DNA from: Burkholderiales bacterium
GTDB taxonomy: Bacteria > Pseudomonadota > Gammaproteobacteria > Burkholderiales > Burkholderiaceae_C
Reading direction: 5' to 3'
NCBI GenBank assembly: GCA_947474755.1
Contig: CANJJE010000005.1
Coordinates: 1-64,000 of the forward strand
DNA: 64,000 bases
Shown: positions 38,181 to 47,445 of the stretch, piece after piece
Numbering within the stretch: position 1 is the first letter of the stretch
How the letters are laid out: each line of letters opens with the position of its first letter
The notes under the pieces: model-generated
Told to the model about the DNA's origin: nothing
The model's database searches: none
Seen by the model: only the letters and a program-made list of their open reading frames with translations
Translations under genes and position numbers: made by a program

Positions 38181-39272
38181 ATGTCCGCCACCGAAACTGC
38201 CTTGCTCGAAGCCCTGACCTCGGTGGTCGACCCGAACACCGGCCGGGACTTTGTCAGCACCAGGCAGCTGAAGAACCTGCGCATCGACGGCGGCGACGTG
38301 ACCTTCGATGTCGAACTCGGCTATCCGGCCAAGAGTCAGTTTCCGGCGCTGCGCACGGCGCTGATCGCCGCGGGCCAGACCGTAGCCGGTGTTCAAAACG
38401 TCAACGTCAACCTCGGCATCAAGATCGTTGCGCATGCGGTGCAGCGTGGCGTGCAACTGCTGCCGAACGTGAAGAACATCGTCGCCGTGGCCTCGGGCAA
38501 GGGCGGCGTCGGCAAGAGCACGACAGCGGTCAACCTTGCGCTGGCGCTGGCTGCCGAAGGCGCGCGCGTGGGCATCCTCGACGCCGACATCTACGGCCCC
38601 AGCCAGCCGATGATGATGGGCCTCGATGCGCGGCCCGACTCCGCCGACGGCAAGACGATGGAGCCGCTCCAGAACTATGGTGTGCAGGTGATGTCGATCG
38701 GCTTCCTGGTCGAGGCCGACAGCCCGATGGTCTGGCGCGGTCCGATGGCCACGCAGGCGCTGGACCAGTTGCTGCGGCAGACGAACTGGGGCGACCTCGA
38801 CTACCTGCTCGTCGACATGCCGCCAGGCACTGGCGACATCCAGCTGTCGCTGTCGCAGAAGGTGCCGCTGACCGGCGCGGTGATCGTCACCACGCCGCAG
38901 GACATCGCACTGCTCGACGCGAAGAAGGGCATCCGGATGTTCGAGAAGGTCGGCGTGCCGATTCTCGGCATCGTCGAGAACATGGCAGTGCATGTCTGCG
39001 AGCAGTGCGGCCACATCGAGCACATCTTCGGCGAGGACGGCGGCAAGCACCTTGCGGCCGACTACAAGACGGACTACCTCGGCGCACTGCCGCTGAACCT
39101 GAGCATCCGGGTGCAGGCAGACAGCGGTCGCCCGAGCGTCGTTGCGGAGCCTGACGGCGAGATCGCCGGCCTCTACAAGGCGGTGGCGCGGAAGGTGGCG
39201 GTGAAGATCTCCGAGCGCGCGAAGGACTTCTCGGCCAAGTTCCCGTCGATCACGATTTCCAGGGACACCTGA
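38181..39272 (+). CDS. apbC: Fe-S cluster carrier ATPase Mrp/ApbC
   Basis: A 363-residue P-loop ATPase of the Mrp/ApbC family, which carries Fe-S clusters to apoproteins. An N-terminal MIP18/DUF59 domain of about 90 residues is followed by the deviant Walker [10 protein letters not shown] (near residue 112), the [11 protein letters not shown] switch, and [13 protein letters not shown]. The conserved cluster-binding CEQC motif lies in [15 protein letters not shown]. The start at ATG 38181 is preceded by a typical spacing from metG. The C13 peptidase gene follows at 79 bp. Confidence 0.94.
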   Translation: MSATETALLEALTSVVDPNTGRDFVSTRQLKNLRIDGGDVTFDVELGYPAKSQFPALRTALIAAGQTVAGVQNVNVNLGIKIVAHAVQRGVQLLPNVKNIVAVASGKGGVGKSTTAVNLALALAAEGARVGILDADIYGPSQPMMMGLDARPDSADGKTMEPLQNYGVQVMSIGFLVEADSPMVWRGPMATQALDQLLRQTNWGDLDYLLVDMPPGTGDIQLSLSQKVPLTGAVIVTTPQDIALLDAKKGIRMFEKVGVPILGIVENMAVHVCEQCGHIEHIFGEDGGKHLAADYKTDYLGALPLNLSIRVQADSGRPSVVAEPDGEIAGLYKAVARKVAVKISERAKDFSAKFPSITISRDT

Positions 39273-39351
39273 ACGCGTCGGTCGTTCGCTGATTTTTCGC
39301 AGGAGCCACTCTCATGTTCGAGCCATTTGTCTCGACTGCCGTGCAGTTCGT

Positions 39352-40764
39352 GTGAGCCTCGGGTCCTGCCTGCGCGAGGGTGCGCGCACGCTGTGCTTCA
39401 GGCCGCCGCGCACCGCCGCGCTGCAGGCCGGCCCGAGCACGGTGGCCGTGCTGCTGGCACTTTTGGTCGGCATCGTCAGCGGCGTGCAGCGGCTGGCGAT
39501 CGAAGGGTCGGCGCGGTTCGACCTCACCGCGATCCACAGCGGCTGGCTGTCCACACTGCTGGCATTGGGCACCTGCTGGATCATCGTTCGCAGCCGCGGC
39601 GCGTCCGGTCTGTCACCGGACGCTCCCACCGTGGCGACGCTGTTCGCGCTGCTGCTCGCGCAGCAACTGTGGTTGTCGGCGCTGCTCGGACTGCTCTACC
39701 TCGGCGTGGTGTCGTGGATGCCGATGCCGGCATCCGTCGACATCGATGTGCTGCTCGAAAGCGCGTGGCTGACGTCGCTGCTGTGGTTCGTGCTGGGCGC
39801 GGTGGTGCTGCTGTGGCGCGAGGCGCCGCGGCGCCTCGTGGCGCAGGCGGCTGCTGTCGTTTACGGGGTGCTCGGTGCCGCTCTGCAGGTCACGACCCCC
39901 GAGGCGCGCTTCTGGGTCGCCGGCGCGGACGGCAGCTCACAGGCCGAAGCCGACGGCTCTGACGGCCCGGCCCGGCTGGCGCTGAGCCAGGAACTGATCG
40001 AAGCGCAAGCGCGCACCCTGCCCGCCGCCCTTGACGCACTGGCCCCAGGCCGCCCCGGTGTCGTCGACCTGTACGCGATCAGCTTTGCCCCGTATGCCGA
40101 TGAAGACGTGTTCAGCCAAGAGGCCACGCTGGTGAGCGATCTGATGCGCAGCCGCTTCGACGCGCCGCAGCGCGTGCTGCAGCTGCAGAACCATGCGCGC
40201 AGCGTGGCCGAGCTGCCATGGGCCACGCCGCTGAACCTGCAGCGCGCCATTCAAAGCATGGCCGCGGTGATGAACCGCGACGAGGACATCCTGTTCATCC
40301 ACCTGACCTCGCACGGCGCACGTGACGGCCAGCTCGCCGTCAGCTTCGATCCGCTGGCAATCGATTCGGTCACCCCGCAGCAGTTGAACAACTGGCTCAA
40401 TGAGGCCGGCGTGCGCTACCGGGTGCTCTCGGTCTCGGCCTGCTACTCGGGCTCGTGGATCGCGCCGCTGTCCGGTCCCGGCACCCTGGTGATGACCGCG
40501 GCGGACGCCGACCACACCTCCTACGGCTGCGGCAGCCTGTCGCAGCTGACCTTCTTCGGCCGCGCGATGTACGACGAACAGCTGCGCCGCACACATTCGT
40601 TCGAGGAGGCGTTTGGCGCGGTACGGCCCGTGATCGAGCAGCGCGAAAAAGAGGCCGGCAAGACCGACGGCTACTCGAACCCCCAGATCGCTGTCGGCGC
40701 GGCGATCCGCGGCCCGCTGCGCAGCATGGAGCGGCGGCTGGAAGCGATGCCGCCTGTGCCCTGA
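39352..40764 (+). CDS. membrane-anchored C13 (legumain/caspase-like) peptidase
   Basis: A 470-residue protein. About the first 190 residues contain five or six hydrophobic segments (for example TVAVLLALLVGIVSGV, LWFVLGAVVLLW), with a soluble C-terminal domain from about residue 210. That domain is peptidase family C13: it has DEDILFIHLTSHGARDG with catalytic His321 and YRVLSVSACYSG with nucleophile Cys364, the caspase/legumain fold dyad. Start is GTG 39352, which overlaps the stop of a possible 13-codon leader (GTGTGA). Bacterial C13 peptidases are little studied; targets unknown. It sits between mrp and a toxin-antitoxin pair. Confidence 0.85.
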   Translation: MSLGSCLREGARTLCFRPPRTAALQAGPSTVAVLLALLVGIVSGVQRLAIEGSARFDLTAIHSGWLSTLLALGTCWIIVRSRGASGLSPDAPTVATLFALLLAQQLWLSALLGLLYLGVVSWMPMPASVDIDVLLESAWLTSLLWFVLGAVVLLWREAPRRLVAQAAAVVYGVLGAALQVTTPEARFWVAGADGSSQAEADGSDGPARLALSQELIEAQARTLPAALDALAPGRPGVVDLYAISFAPYADEDVFSQEATLVSDLMRSRFDAPQRVLQLQNHARSVAELPWATPLNLQRAIQSMAAVMNRDEDILFIHLTSHGARDGQLAVSFDPLAIDSVTPQQLNNWLNEAGVRYRVLSVSACYSGSWIAPLSGPGTLVMTAADADHTSYGCGSLSQLTFFGRAMYDEQLRRTHSFEEAFGAVRPVIEQREKEAGKTDGYSNPQIAVGAAIRGPLRSMERRLEAMPPVP

Positions 40765-40775
40765 GCGTGAATGCC

Positions 40776-40801
40776 GCCGGAAGCTGGCGCCAGCTTCCGG
40801 C
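40776..40801. terminator. perfect 26-bp palindrome between convergent genes
   Basis: The sequence GCCGGAAGCTGGC at 40776-40788 is followed directly by its exact complement at 40789-40801. It lies between the C13 peptidase stop (40764) and the GNAT toxin stop (40803), both genes reading into it. There is no T-run, so it is either a shared terminator-type hairpin or a protein-binding site. Confidence 0.45.
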
Positions 40802-40802
40802 G

Positions 40803-41309
40803 CTACTGCTCGCGCAAGACCTGCTTCGCGGTGTCCAGCATCAAGCACAGCGTCATCGGCTTGACGGGCGACTCGATGAAACCGCGTGAGCGGTAGAAGC
40901 GACGTGCCGACTCCGACAAGGCATGCACCAGCAGCGCGGTGACACCGGCAATCTCGGCGGCCTGAATCGCACGGAGGATGGCATCGCGCAGCAAGGCCGT
41001 GCCGATGCCTTTCTGGTGATGGTCTTTGTGGATTGCGAGGCGGCCGAGAATCAGCACCGGCACCGGGTTGGGCCGGTTTCGTTTCAACGACGACGGCGCC
41101 TCGGTGTGGCCGATCGCGCCCGCCGCCAGGCAGTAGTACCCGATCACTGTGTCGCCCTCGCAGACGACATAGGTGCGCGATGACCCGTTCGTCTGGTTTT
41201 TGGTGGCATGGCGCTTGAGCCAGTCGTCGAGCGAAGACTCGCCGCTGTCGAAGTCGGCCAGTTGGTGGTGATCTGCCAGCGGCGCTGGCGCCGAGATCGC
41301 TGACGTCAT
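40803..41309 (-). CDS. GNAT-family acetyltransferase toxin (TacT-like)
   Basis: A 168-residue GNAT acetyltransferase of the toxin branch that pairs with DUF1778 antitoxins. These toxins acetylate the amino group of charged tRNAs and stop translation. Motifs: DSGESSLDDWLKRHA near the N-terminus, PVLILGRLAIHKDHHQKGIGTALL with the acetyl-CoA pyrophosphate loop QKGIG, and RFYRSRGFIESP. ATG 41309 overlaps the antitoxin stop (ATGA), the standard layout. Toxicity is inferred from the pairing. Confidence 0.88.
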   Translation of the reverse strand: MTSAISAPAPLADHHQLADFDSGESSLDDWLKRHATKNQTNGSSRTYVVCEGDTVIGYYCLAAGAIGHTEAPSSLKRNRPNPVPVLILGRLAIHKDHHQKGIGTALLRDAILRAIQAAEIAGVTALLVHALSESARRFYRSRGFIESPVKPMTLCLMLDTAKQVLREQ

Positions 41310-41593
41310 CAGCGCTTGCCGCTGTCCCAGGGGGCACGGGCCTTGAGTGTGCGGCGCAGGCGGTCGGTGGGGGCGGGTGGCCTGTCGAGCATCGCCTGGA
41401 ACGCAGCGAAACTCGTGGCATCGAGTGCGAAGTAGGTCTGATCGAGCAGCACGACTTCAGCCTGTCTGCAGGCGGCTTCGAGCATGAAATCAGAGCGGCT
41501 GCGCCCCAGGCGGTCGGCGGCCTGATCGATCAGGTCGCGCTGGCCTGATTTGGCCCGAATGCTGATCGTGACCGGGTCTTGAGTCTGCGACAT
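41309..41593 (-). CDS. DUF1778 ribbon-helix-helix antitoxin (TacA-like)
   Basis: A 94-residue antitoxin. The N-terminal ribbon-helix-helix has TISIRAKSGQRDLIDQAADRLGRSRSDFML for DNA binding; the C-terminal tail FAAFQAMLDRPPAPTDRLRRTL wraps and neutralises the GNAT toxin. GGAG lies before ATG 41593. It should repress its own operon; an imperfect inverted repeat lies upstream at 41618-41637. Confidence 0.9.
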   Translation of the reverse strand: MSQTQDPVTISIRAKSGQRDLIDQAADRLGRSRSDFMLEAACRQAEVVLLDQTYFALDATSFAAFQAMLDRPPAPTDRLRRTLKARAPWDSGKR

Positions 41594-41617
41594 GGAGAGC
41601 TCCGTATGATCTATTTG

Positions 41618-41637
41618 TAACGCAATAATGTATGTTA
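41618..41637 (-). promoter_or_regulatory. candidate operator of the toxin-antitoxin operon
   Basis: An A+T-rich stretch upstream of the antitoxin gene contains TAAC at 41618-41621 and GTTA at 41634-41637 as the outer halves of an imperfect inverted repeat. The location 25 bp before the antitoxin start and the local drop in G+C fit the autoregulatory site expected for DUF1778 antitoxins. Weak symmetry keeps confidence low. Confidence 0.3.
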
Positions 41638-41776
41638 GTTGTCAGCACAATGAAAGCACATGGCGAGTGACATCGATCCAGTCGATCTTCGGTGGTGCAG
41701 CCATGCTTCCTACAATCGTTTCGTTGGTCGACACTCCAACAGTCAACCCCTCACAGGCACCGCGACGGTGTGACGC

Positions 41777-42352
41777 ATGAGCATCAAGAGCGACAAGTGG
41801 ATCCGCCGCATGGCCGAGACGACCGGGATGATCGAGCCCTTCGAGCCCGGTCAGGTGCGGCACGCGGCCGATGGCCAGAAGATCGTCAGCTACGGCACCA
41901 GCAGCTATGGCTACGACATCCGCTGCGCGCCGGAATTCAAGGTGTTCACCAACATCTACAGCACCGTGGTCGACCCGAAGAACTTCGACGAGAAGAGCTT
42001 CGTCGACATTGAAAGCGATGTCTGCATCATCCCGCCCAACAGCTTCGCGCTGGCGCGCACGCTCGAGTACTTCCGCATCCCGCGCAATGTGCTGACCATC
42101 TGTCTGGGGAAGTCGACTTATGCGCGCTGCGGCATCATCGTCAACGTCACGCCGTTCGAGCCCGAATGGGAGGGCTATGTGACGCTGGAGTTCAGCAACA
42201 CCACGCCGCTGCCCGCCAAGATCTATGCGGGCGAGGGCTGTGCGCAGGTGCTGTTCTTCGAGAGCGATCCGGACGACGTTTGCGAGACCAGCTACAAGGA
42301 CCGCGGCGGCAAGTACCAGGGCCAGAAAGGCGTGACCCTGCCGAAGACCTGA
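41777..42352 (+). CDS. dcd: dCTP deaminase
   Basis: A 191-residue trimeric enzyme converting dCTP to dUTP for thymidylate synthesis. The active-site motifs are [16 protein letters not shown] and [31 protein letters not shown], which contains the conserved catalytic Glu. The C-terminus [19 protein letters not shown] is the nucleotide-closing tail. Length matches the proteobacterial monofunctional type. Divergent from the toxin-antitoxin operon. Confidence 0.96.
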   Translation: MSIKSDKWIRRMAETTGMIEPFEPGQVRHAADGQKIVSYGTSSYGYDIRCAPEFKVFTNIYSTVVDPKNFDEKSFVDIESDVCIIPPNSFALARTLEYFRIPRNVLTICLGKSTYARCGIIVNVTPFEPEWEGYVTLEFSNTTPLPAKIYAGEGCAQVLFFESDPDDVCETSYKDRGGKYQGQKGVTLPKT

Positions 42353-42424
42353 GCCGCAGGTTCAAGCCACGCATTGCGCAGGTGTCGCGACTGGCCACTA
42401 CTTTCCCATGCCCGGTGTCGAGCC

Positions 42425-43003
42425 ATGAATGAACATTTCCGTCCGGTGGCGCTGGAGCACGCCAGTCGTTTGATCAATCACGGCCCGACCGTCCTGGTGA
42501 CGAGTGCGGCCGGGGGGCGGCGCAATGTGATGGCGGCGGCATGGTCGATGCCTGTGGAGTTCACACCGCCGCGCATCGCCGTCGTCATCGACAAGAACAC
42601 ATGGACCCGGGAACTCGTCATGGCGAGCGGCGCCTTCGGGTTGTGCATCCCTGGCGCCGGGCTTGCCGACCTCACCTACGCGGTGGGCAGCGCAAGCGGC
42701 CGCGATGACGACAAGTTCATGCGCCATGGCATTGTTGCCACCGTCGGAGCAGTGCTGGGCGTGCCGCTGATCGAGGCGGGTTGTGCCGCCTGGCTCGAAT
42801 GCCGGCTGATCAGGGAGCCGCATGCGGAGGAGGCCTATGACACCTGCTTCGCCGAGGTCGTGGCTGCAGCAGCCGACGAAAGGATCTTCGCCCAGGGTCA
42901 CTGGTCTGTTCGAGAAGACAACCAGCCACTTCACACCATCCATCACCTGGGCGGGGGCAATTTCGCCCGCGCCGGCAGCGTCATTCGGGCGAAGTCACCG
43001 TAA
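42425..43003 (+). CDS. flavin reductase-like domain protein
   Basis: A 192-residue FMN-binding split-barrel protein of the flavin reductase (DIM6/NTAB) family. It shows GPTVLVTSAAGGRRNVMAAAWSMPV, PPRIAVVIDKNTWTRELVMASGAFGLCIPG and a C-terminal HHLGGGNFARAG. Such proteins reduce flavin with NAD(P)H for a partner oxygenase or act alone on other substrates; no partner is adjacent. ATG 42425 is chosen as the family N-terminus. Confidence 0.85.
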   Translation: MNEHFRPVALEHASRLINHGPTVLVTSAAGGRRNVMAAAWSMPVEFTPPRIAVVIDKNTWTRELVMASGAFGLCIPGAGLADLTYAVGSASGRDDDKFMRHGIVATVGAVLGVPLIEAGCAAWLECRLIREPHAEEAYDTCFAEVVAAAADERIFAQGHWSVREDNQPLHTIHHLGGGNFARAGSVIRAKSP

Positions 43004-43445
43004 GAGATGCCTGCTCCGCGGCGCCTGCGGGTCCAGGCCCCGGCTCCACCCACTTCGCCGTGCTGACCCGTGTCGGCTTTCTTTACAGCACGCAGAAGCA
43101 AGTGGCCCGGCTTGCCGTTGACAGGCGTCGCCGCTGAGGGGCCTCGTGTGGCGCCTGCCCCGGGGCCCCGCCATGGCGGCAGGCGCATCAGCAGCGCATG
43201 TCGAAGTTCTTTACATCCTCTTACGCCGCACCGCATAGGCCGGTCTGGCACGCGGCTCGCCAGGCCGCCTGCTGCGGCTCAAACGTGAAAGAATGCACGG
43301 TTTTTTGCCCGGTAAGAGGGCTGGAAGCAACCTTCCGCGATCGATCGGTTTTCTGGCGCGCCGTTTGCTCACGAGCGGTGTCTGCCCGGCCGCGAGAGCC
43401 AGGAAACAACATTCAACGACTTTTTTCTTCTCAAGGAAATTTTCC
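43004..43445. other. intergenic region upstream of the RTX gene
   Basis: About 440 bp without a supported gene. It contains a long hairpin with arms GCGCCTGCC at 43151-43159 and GGCAGGCGC at 43178-43186, without a T-run. The promoter of the RTX gene must lie here; no clear hexamers stand out. Confidence 0.4.
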
Positions 43446-46400
43446 ATGGCCATGCAACTCACTGCCGGCATCGGCAAAGTCACCGCGGCAACGCAACTCG
43501 CCACCGCAGCGTCCACGGGCGCTGCATCGGCCGTCATTGCTGCGATCGCCACCACGGTGTCCAACGGCAGCGCAGGTGCTGACGTCATCGTCGGCGGCGA
43601 CGGTCGCGACATCGTCAACGCCGGCGCGGGCGACGACATCGTCGACGGCGGTGCCGGCAACGACGTGCTCAACGGCGGCGCGGGCGCCGACTGGCTGTTC
43701 GGCGGCGCCGGCAACGACGTGCTCAGCGGCGGCATCGGCGAAGACATCCTGGATGGCGGCCTGGGCAATGACACCCTGTCGGGCGGCGAGGGCAACGACC
43801 TGTTGAACGGCGGCGCCGGCGACGACTACCTCAGTGGTGGCGATGACCGCGACCTCCTGCTCGGCGGCAGCGGCAACGACACCCTGGTCGGCGACGCCGG
43901 CGACGACCTCATGTTCGCCGGTCGCTCGCTGCGTGGCGACATCATGGCCAACGGCGTGCTCAACAGCGCGGTCGTCACCGATGTCCAGGCGCTGATGGCC
44001 CTGCTGGCGGACGGCGTCTCCGAGAGCGACATCACGGCCGCAGAGAGCCTGCTCGCCGACGACAGCAGCGCCACCGAGCGCAACTGGGTCTACGGCGGAA
44101 CGGGCAACGACGTGATGGTCGGCTCGAAGGGCTCTGACTGGATGTATGGCCAGACCGGTAACGATGTGCTCTTCGGCGGCGAGGGCAACGACTACCTCGA
44201 CGGCGGGATTGGCAACGACAAGTTGCGAGGCGATGCCGGCAACGACACGCTGGTGGCCGGCGACGGCGACGACGACCTGCAAGGTGGCGCCGGCAACGAC
44301 TCGCTGCACGGCCAGAACGGCAACGACGTCATGGCCGGCGGTGATGGCAATGACCATCTGGCCGGTGGCGCTGGCGACGACGTCCTCGACGGCGGCGACG
44401 GCAACGACGCGCTCTGGGGCGAGAGCGGCAACGATGTCATGAGCGGCGGCGCAGGCAATGACCACCTGGCTGGTGGCGCTGGCAACGACGACATCTCCGG
44501 GGGCCTGGGCGACGACCGCATCTTCGGCGAGTCGGGCAACGACACGATCGGCGCTGGTGACGGTGCCGACTATGTGGACGCGGGCGATGGCAACGACGTG
44601 GTGAACGCGGGTGCCGGCAATGACACCGTCTTCGCCGGCAACGGCAACGACGTGGTCGCCGGTGGCGACGGCAACGACACGCTCAACGCGGGTGCCGGTG
44701 ACGACGTGGTCAGTGGCGGCAGCGGCAATGACCAGATCACGGGCGGCGCCGGCTTCGACGACGTCAACGCAGGCGACGGCAACGACATCGTCGCGCACAT
44801 CCACATGAGCGCCAGCGAGTTTGCGGCTGCGACCCCGATCAACGGCGAAGAACTGAAGAACGGCAAGATCAACTTCGACGCGGGCCAGTTCGACGTGGCG
44901 GTTGGCGGTGCAGGCACCGACACGCTGCGGATGTACCTGTCGAGCGCGGACTTCCAGAACGCCGCGATTCGCACCGAGATCCAGACCTACGCCAACAATC
45001 TCGCGTTGTACAACGACACCAACGGCAACCTCTTCAGCCTCAGCAACATGGCGCTGAAGGCGGGTGGCTTTGAGCGCGTCGAGTTCTTCGTGGACTATGC
45101 GGGCACCACCATCGGCGGCAGCGGCGGCCCGGGCCAAGGCCCTGGCCTGTTCACGGTTGCGGCCGATTGGGTTGATTTCGACGTGGTCAAGGCTGGAACG
45201 TACCTCCAGGGAACCCAGTACGACGCCCTGGCCGGTAACGACAGCGTGTTCCTGGCCTCCAACGCGACGGCCGCAGCCGCTGCCGGCTATGCGCTGGGCA
45301 CCGAGTTCAAGGCGGGTGACGGCGACGACCGAGTCTACGGGCGCGGCCTTGACGACGTGATCAGCGGCGGCAACGGTGTCGATCGACTCTACGGCCAGGC
45401 TGGCAACGACGTGCTCAAGGGCGACGCCGGCAGCGACATCCTGGACGGCGGCGAGGGCGCCGACACCATGCAGGGGGGTGACGGCAACGACACCATGTTC
45501 GCTTCCGGCAGCGACGACGTCTTCGATGGCGGCGCGGGCTGGGACAAGATCGTCGCCAGCGACGCGGCCGACACCCTCAGCTTCGCTGCGGCGTCGATCG
45601 TGGCGGTCGAACAGATCGACCTGCTGGGCGGCAATGACAACCTCACCATCGCGGCCGGTGTGAGCCAGAACCTGGCGGTCTACGCCGGCGACGGCGACGA
45701 CACGGTCACCACCGGAGCGGGGAACGACCGCATCTGGGGTGGCAATGGCAATGACGTCATCCGCGGCATGGCCGGCAACGACAGCGTCTGGGGCGAGGCC
45801 GGCAACGACGAGATCCGCGGTGGCGATGGCGACGATGCATTGAACGGCGACGCCGGCAACGACAGCCTGTACGGCGGTGCCGGTGCGGACGTGCTCTCCG
45901 GCGGTGACGGCGACGACCTGCTGGAAGGCGGCGCCGACGATGACCGCCTGGTCGGCGACGCGGGGAACGACACGCTGAAGGGCGAGGCCGGCAACGACGT
46001 GCTGGTGGGCCAGGCGGGGAACGACACGCTCGAAGGCGGAGCGGGCGACGACACCGTGGACGGTGGCAGCGACAACGACGTGCTGCGTGGCGACGCCGGC
46101 AACGACACGCTGCTGGGTAACGCTGGCAACGACCAGCTTGAGGGCAACACCGGCGACGACGTCCTGATGGGCGGCAGCGGCAACGACACCCTTGACGGCG
46201 GCGCGGACAACGACGTCCTCTTCGGCGAGGCGGGCAACGACATTGTCAACGGTGGTGACGGCATCGACATCCTGTCGGGTGGCGCCGGGAAGGACGCGCT
46301 GGACGGCGGTGCGGGCGACGACATCCTGATGTTCGAGGCCGAGCGCACCTTCAGCCAGATCGGCGGCAAAGACGTCTTCGCCTACAACAATGATGGCGAA

Positions 46401-47216
46401 CTCACCGGGGGCACGGGCGTCAAGCTGAACGAGGCCGGCAGCAAGTTCTTCGGCAGCCTGGACACCTTCCAGGGTGGCGCCGGCACCGACACGCTGCTGG
46501 GCACGGGCGGCCACGACGTGCTGTTCCGCTATGCGCTGAACGATAACGGCACCCGCACCGGCGAGCTCTTCTCCGGCATCGAGATCTTCGACATGGGCGC
46601 GGGCGACGACATCGTCGACCTGACCACGCCGGCCACGGCGTCGACATTCACGCCCCCCCTTGACAGCTTCTTGGTCTTCGGCGGGGACGGCCGTGACATG
46701 CTGTGGTCCAGTACTGGGGCGGACACCCTGGTGGGCGGCAACGGCGGCGATTGGCTGTCCGGCGGCGCCGGTGACGACAAGCTCTATGGCGGCGACATGG
46801 CGGGTGTGGAAACCGGTGCGGGCGCTGACTGGACCGTCAAGGGCCTCTCGGGCTCCTTCAGCAACGTGCTCGACGGCGGCGCTGGCAACGACAGCATCGT
46901 CGGTGGTTCCGGGAAGGACCTGATCTACGGCGGCAGGGGCAACGACACGCTGAGCGGCGGTGATGGCGCGGACACTTTCGCGTTCGAGTTCAACCTTTCC
47001 CCGTCTGCCGGCTGGGGTGTCGACACCATCCTCGACTTCAACTACGCCGGCGGCGACCGTCTGAAGGCTCTTGACTCTGTTAACTGGGTTCCTGATGTCA
47101 CTGCAACCCTTGTCGGCAGCGACACCGTCCTGAACTACCTCGATATGGCAGAGATCGTGCTGCAGAACTTCAATCTGACGACAAGCGGCCTCACGGTCGG
47201 CGACCTCTTCGCCTAA
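43446..47216 (+). CDS. large RTX calcium-binding repeat protein, type I secretion substrate
   Basis: A 1256-residue acidic protein with no Sec signal, made mostly of RTX nonapeptides of form GGxGxDxLx; I count roughly 80 copies by hand. Repeat blocks occupy about residues 40-158, 217-450, 618-702 and 746-958, with shorter sets near 1070-1170. Between them lie non-repeat segments (158-216, 450-618, 960-1040) of unknown fold. No protease, lipase or adhesin catalytic domain is visible. The last 80 residues (ADTFAFEFN...VDTILDFNYAGGDRLKAL... ending LTVGDLFA) resemble a type I secretion C-terminal signal. ATG 43446 has AAGGA 8 bp before it. A type I exporter operon lies convergently downstream. 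A surface-layer or matrix role is inferred. Confidence 0.9.
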   Translation: MAMQLTAGIGKVTAATQLATAASTGAASAVIAAIATTVSNGSAGADVIVGGDGRDIVNAGAGDDIVDGGAGNDVLNGGAGADWLFGGAGNDVLSGGIGEDILDGGLGNDTLSGGEGNDLLNGGAGDDYLSGGDDRDLLLGGSGNDTLVGDAGDDLMFAGRSLRGDIMANGVLNSAVVTDVQALMALLADGVSESDITAAESLLADDSSATERNWVYGGTGNDVMVGSKGSDWMYGQTGNDVLFGGEGNDYLDGGIGNDKLRGDAGNDTLVAGDGDDDLQGGAGNDSLHGQNGNDVMAGGDGNDHLAGGAGDDVLDGGDGNDALWGESGNDVMSGGAGNDHLAGGAGNDDISGGLGDDRIFGESGNDTIGAGDGADYVDAGDGNDVVNAGAGNDTVFAGNGNDVVAGGDGNDTLNAGAGDDVVSGGSGNDQITGGAGFDDVNAGDGNDIVAHIHMSASEFAAATPINGEELKNGKINFDAGQFDVAVGGAGTDTLRMYLSSADFQNAAIRTEIQTYANNLALYNDTNGNLFSLSNMALKAGGFERVEFFVDYAGTTIGGSGGPGQGPGLFTVAADWVDFDVVKAGTYLQGTQYDALAGNDSVFLASNATAAAAAGYALGTEFKAGDGDDRVYGRGLDDVISGGNGVDRLYGQAGNDVLKGDAGSDILDGGEGADTMQGGDGNDTMFASGSDDVFDGGAGWDKIVASDAADTLSFAAASIVAVEQIDLLGGNDNLTIAAGVSQNLAVYAGDGDDTVTTGAGNDRIWGGNGNDVIRGMAGNDSVWGEAGNDEIRGGDGDDALNGDAGNDSLYGGAGADVLSGGDGDDLLEGGADDDRLVGDAGNDTLKGEAGNDVLVGQAGNDTLEGGAGDDTVDGGSDNDVLRGDAGNDTLLGNAGNDQLEGNTGDDVLMGGSGNDTLDGGADNDVLFGEAGNDIVNGGDGIDILSGGAGKDALDGGAGDDILMFEAERTFSQIGGKDVFAYNNDGELTGGTGVKLNEAGSKFFGSLDTFQGGAGTDTLLGTGGHDVLFRYALNDNGTRTGELFSGIEIFDMGAGDDIVDLTTPATASTFTPPLDSFLVFGGDGRDMLWSSTGADTLVGGNGGDWLSGGAGDDKLYGGDMAGVETGAGADWTVKGLSGSFSNVLDGGAGNDSIVGGSGKDLIYGGRGNDTLSGGDGADTFAFEFNLSPSAGWGVDTILDFNYAGGDRLKALDSVNWVPDVTATLVGSDTVLNYLDMAEIVLQNFNLTTSGLTVGDLFA
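43560..46970 (+). repeat. 27-bp-periodic RTX nonapeptide-coding repeat tracts
   Basis: Tandem imperfect 27-bp units, recognisable by repeated GGCAACGAC-type triplets, encode the calcium-binding nonapeptides. Main tracts: 43560-43915, 44090-44800, 45305-45545 and 45680-46330, with a shorter set at 46660-46970. Units are similar enough that slipped-strand or homologous expansion is likely, so copy number may vary between strains and may be mis-assembled. Confidence 0.8.
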
Positions 47217-47278
47217 GCGTGTCGATCGGTATGCCCTTGCCCATGCCGGGGCAGGGCGGGCCGGTCGGGTTTATATGT

Positions 47279-47315
47279 GGCCGGCCCGGGCTTTGCCCGG
47301 GCCGGCCTTTTTTTT
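47279..47315 (+). terminator. strong intrinsic terminator after the RTX gene
   Basis: A perfect 13-bp stem GGCCGGCCCGGGC (47279-47291) with a TTT loop and its complement at 47295-47307, followed by eight T residues. It lies about 60 bp after the RTX stop. Confidence 0.95.
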
Positions 47316-47445
47316 CTGCCCTTTTGTCGGCACGTGGGCCGTCCGCTCTGCCGCACTTTCCTCCGGCAGGCTCCACGGCTTGGGTCAACTCTGGTTGGTG
47401 CCCAGGTGAACCTGGCTGCATCCAAATCGCGCCGCCCGGTGTGCC

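Noticed and set aside
37998-39050. N-terminal extension of metG over the mrp gene
   Set aside because: The frame stays open by chance through the divergent mrp coding sequence; the family N-terminus begins at 37997.
43560-46330. CRISPR-like periodic repeats
   Set aside because: The period is 27 bp in frame, with no spacers of even length and no conserved direct repeat; these are coding RTX repeats.
43431-46514. A 1027-codon open frame antisense to the RTX gene
   Set aside because: It is the mirror of the repetitive G+C-rich repeat coding; its product is a Val/Ala/Asp-rich repeat with no family, and the sense strand has a clear RTX protein with ribosome site and terminator.
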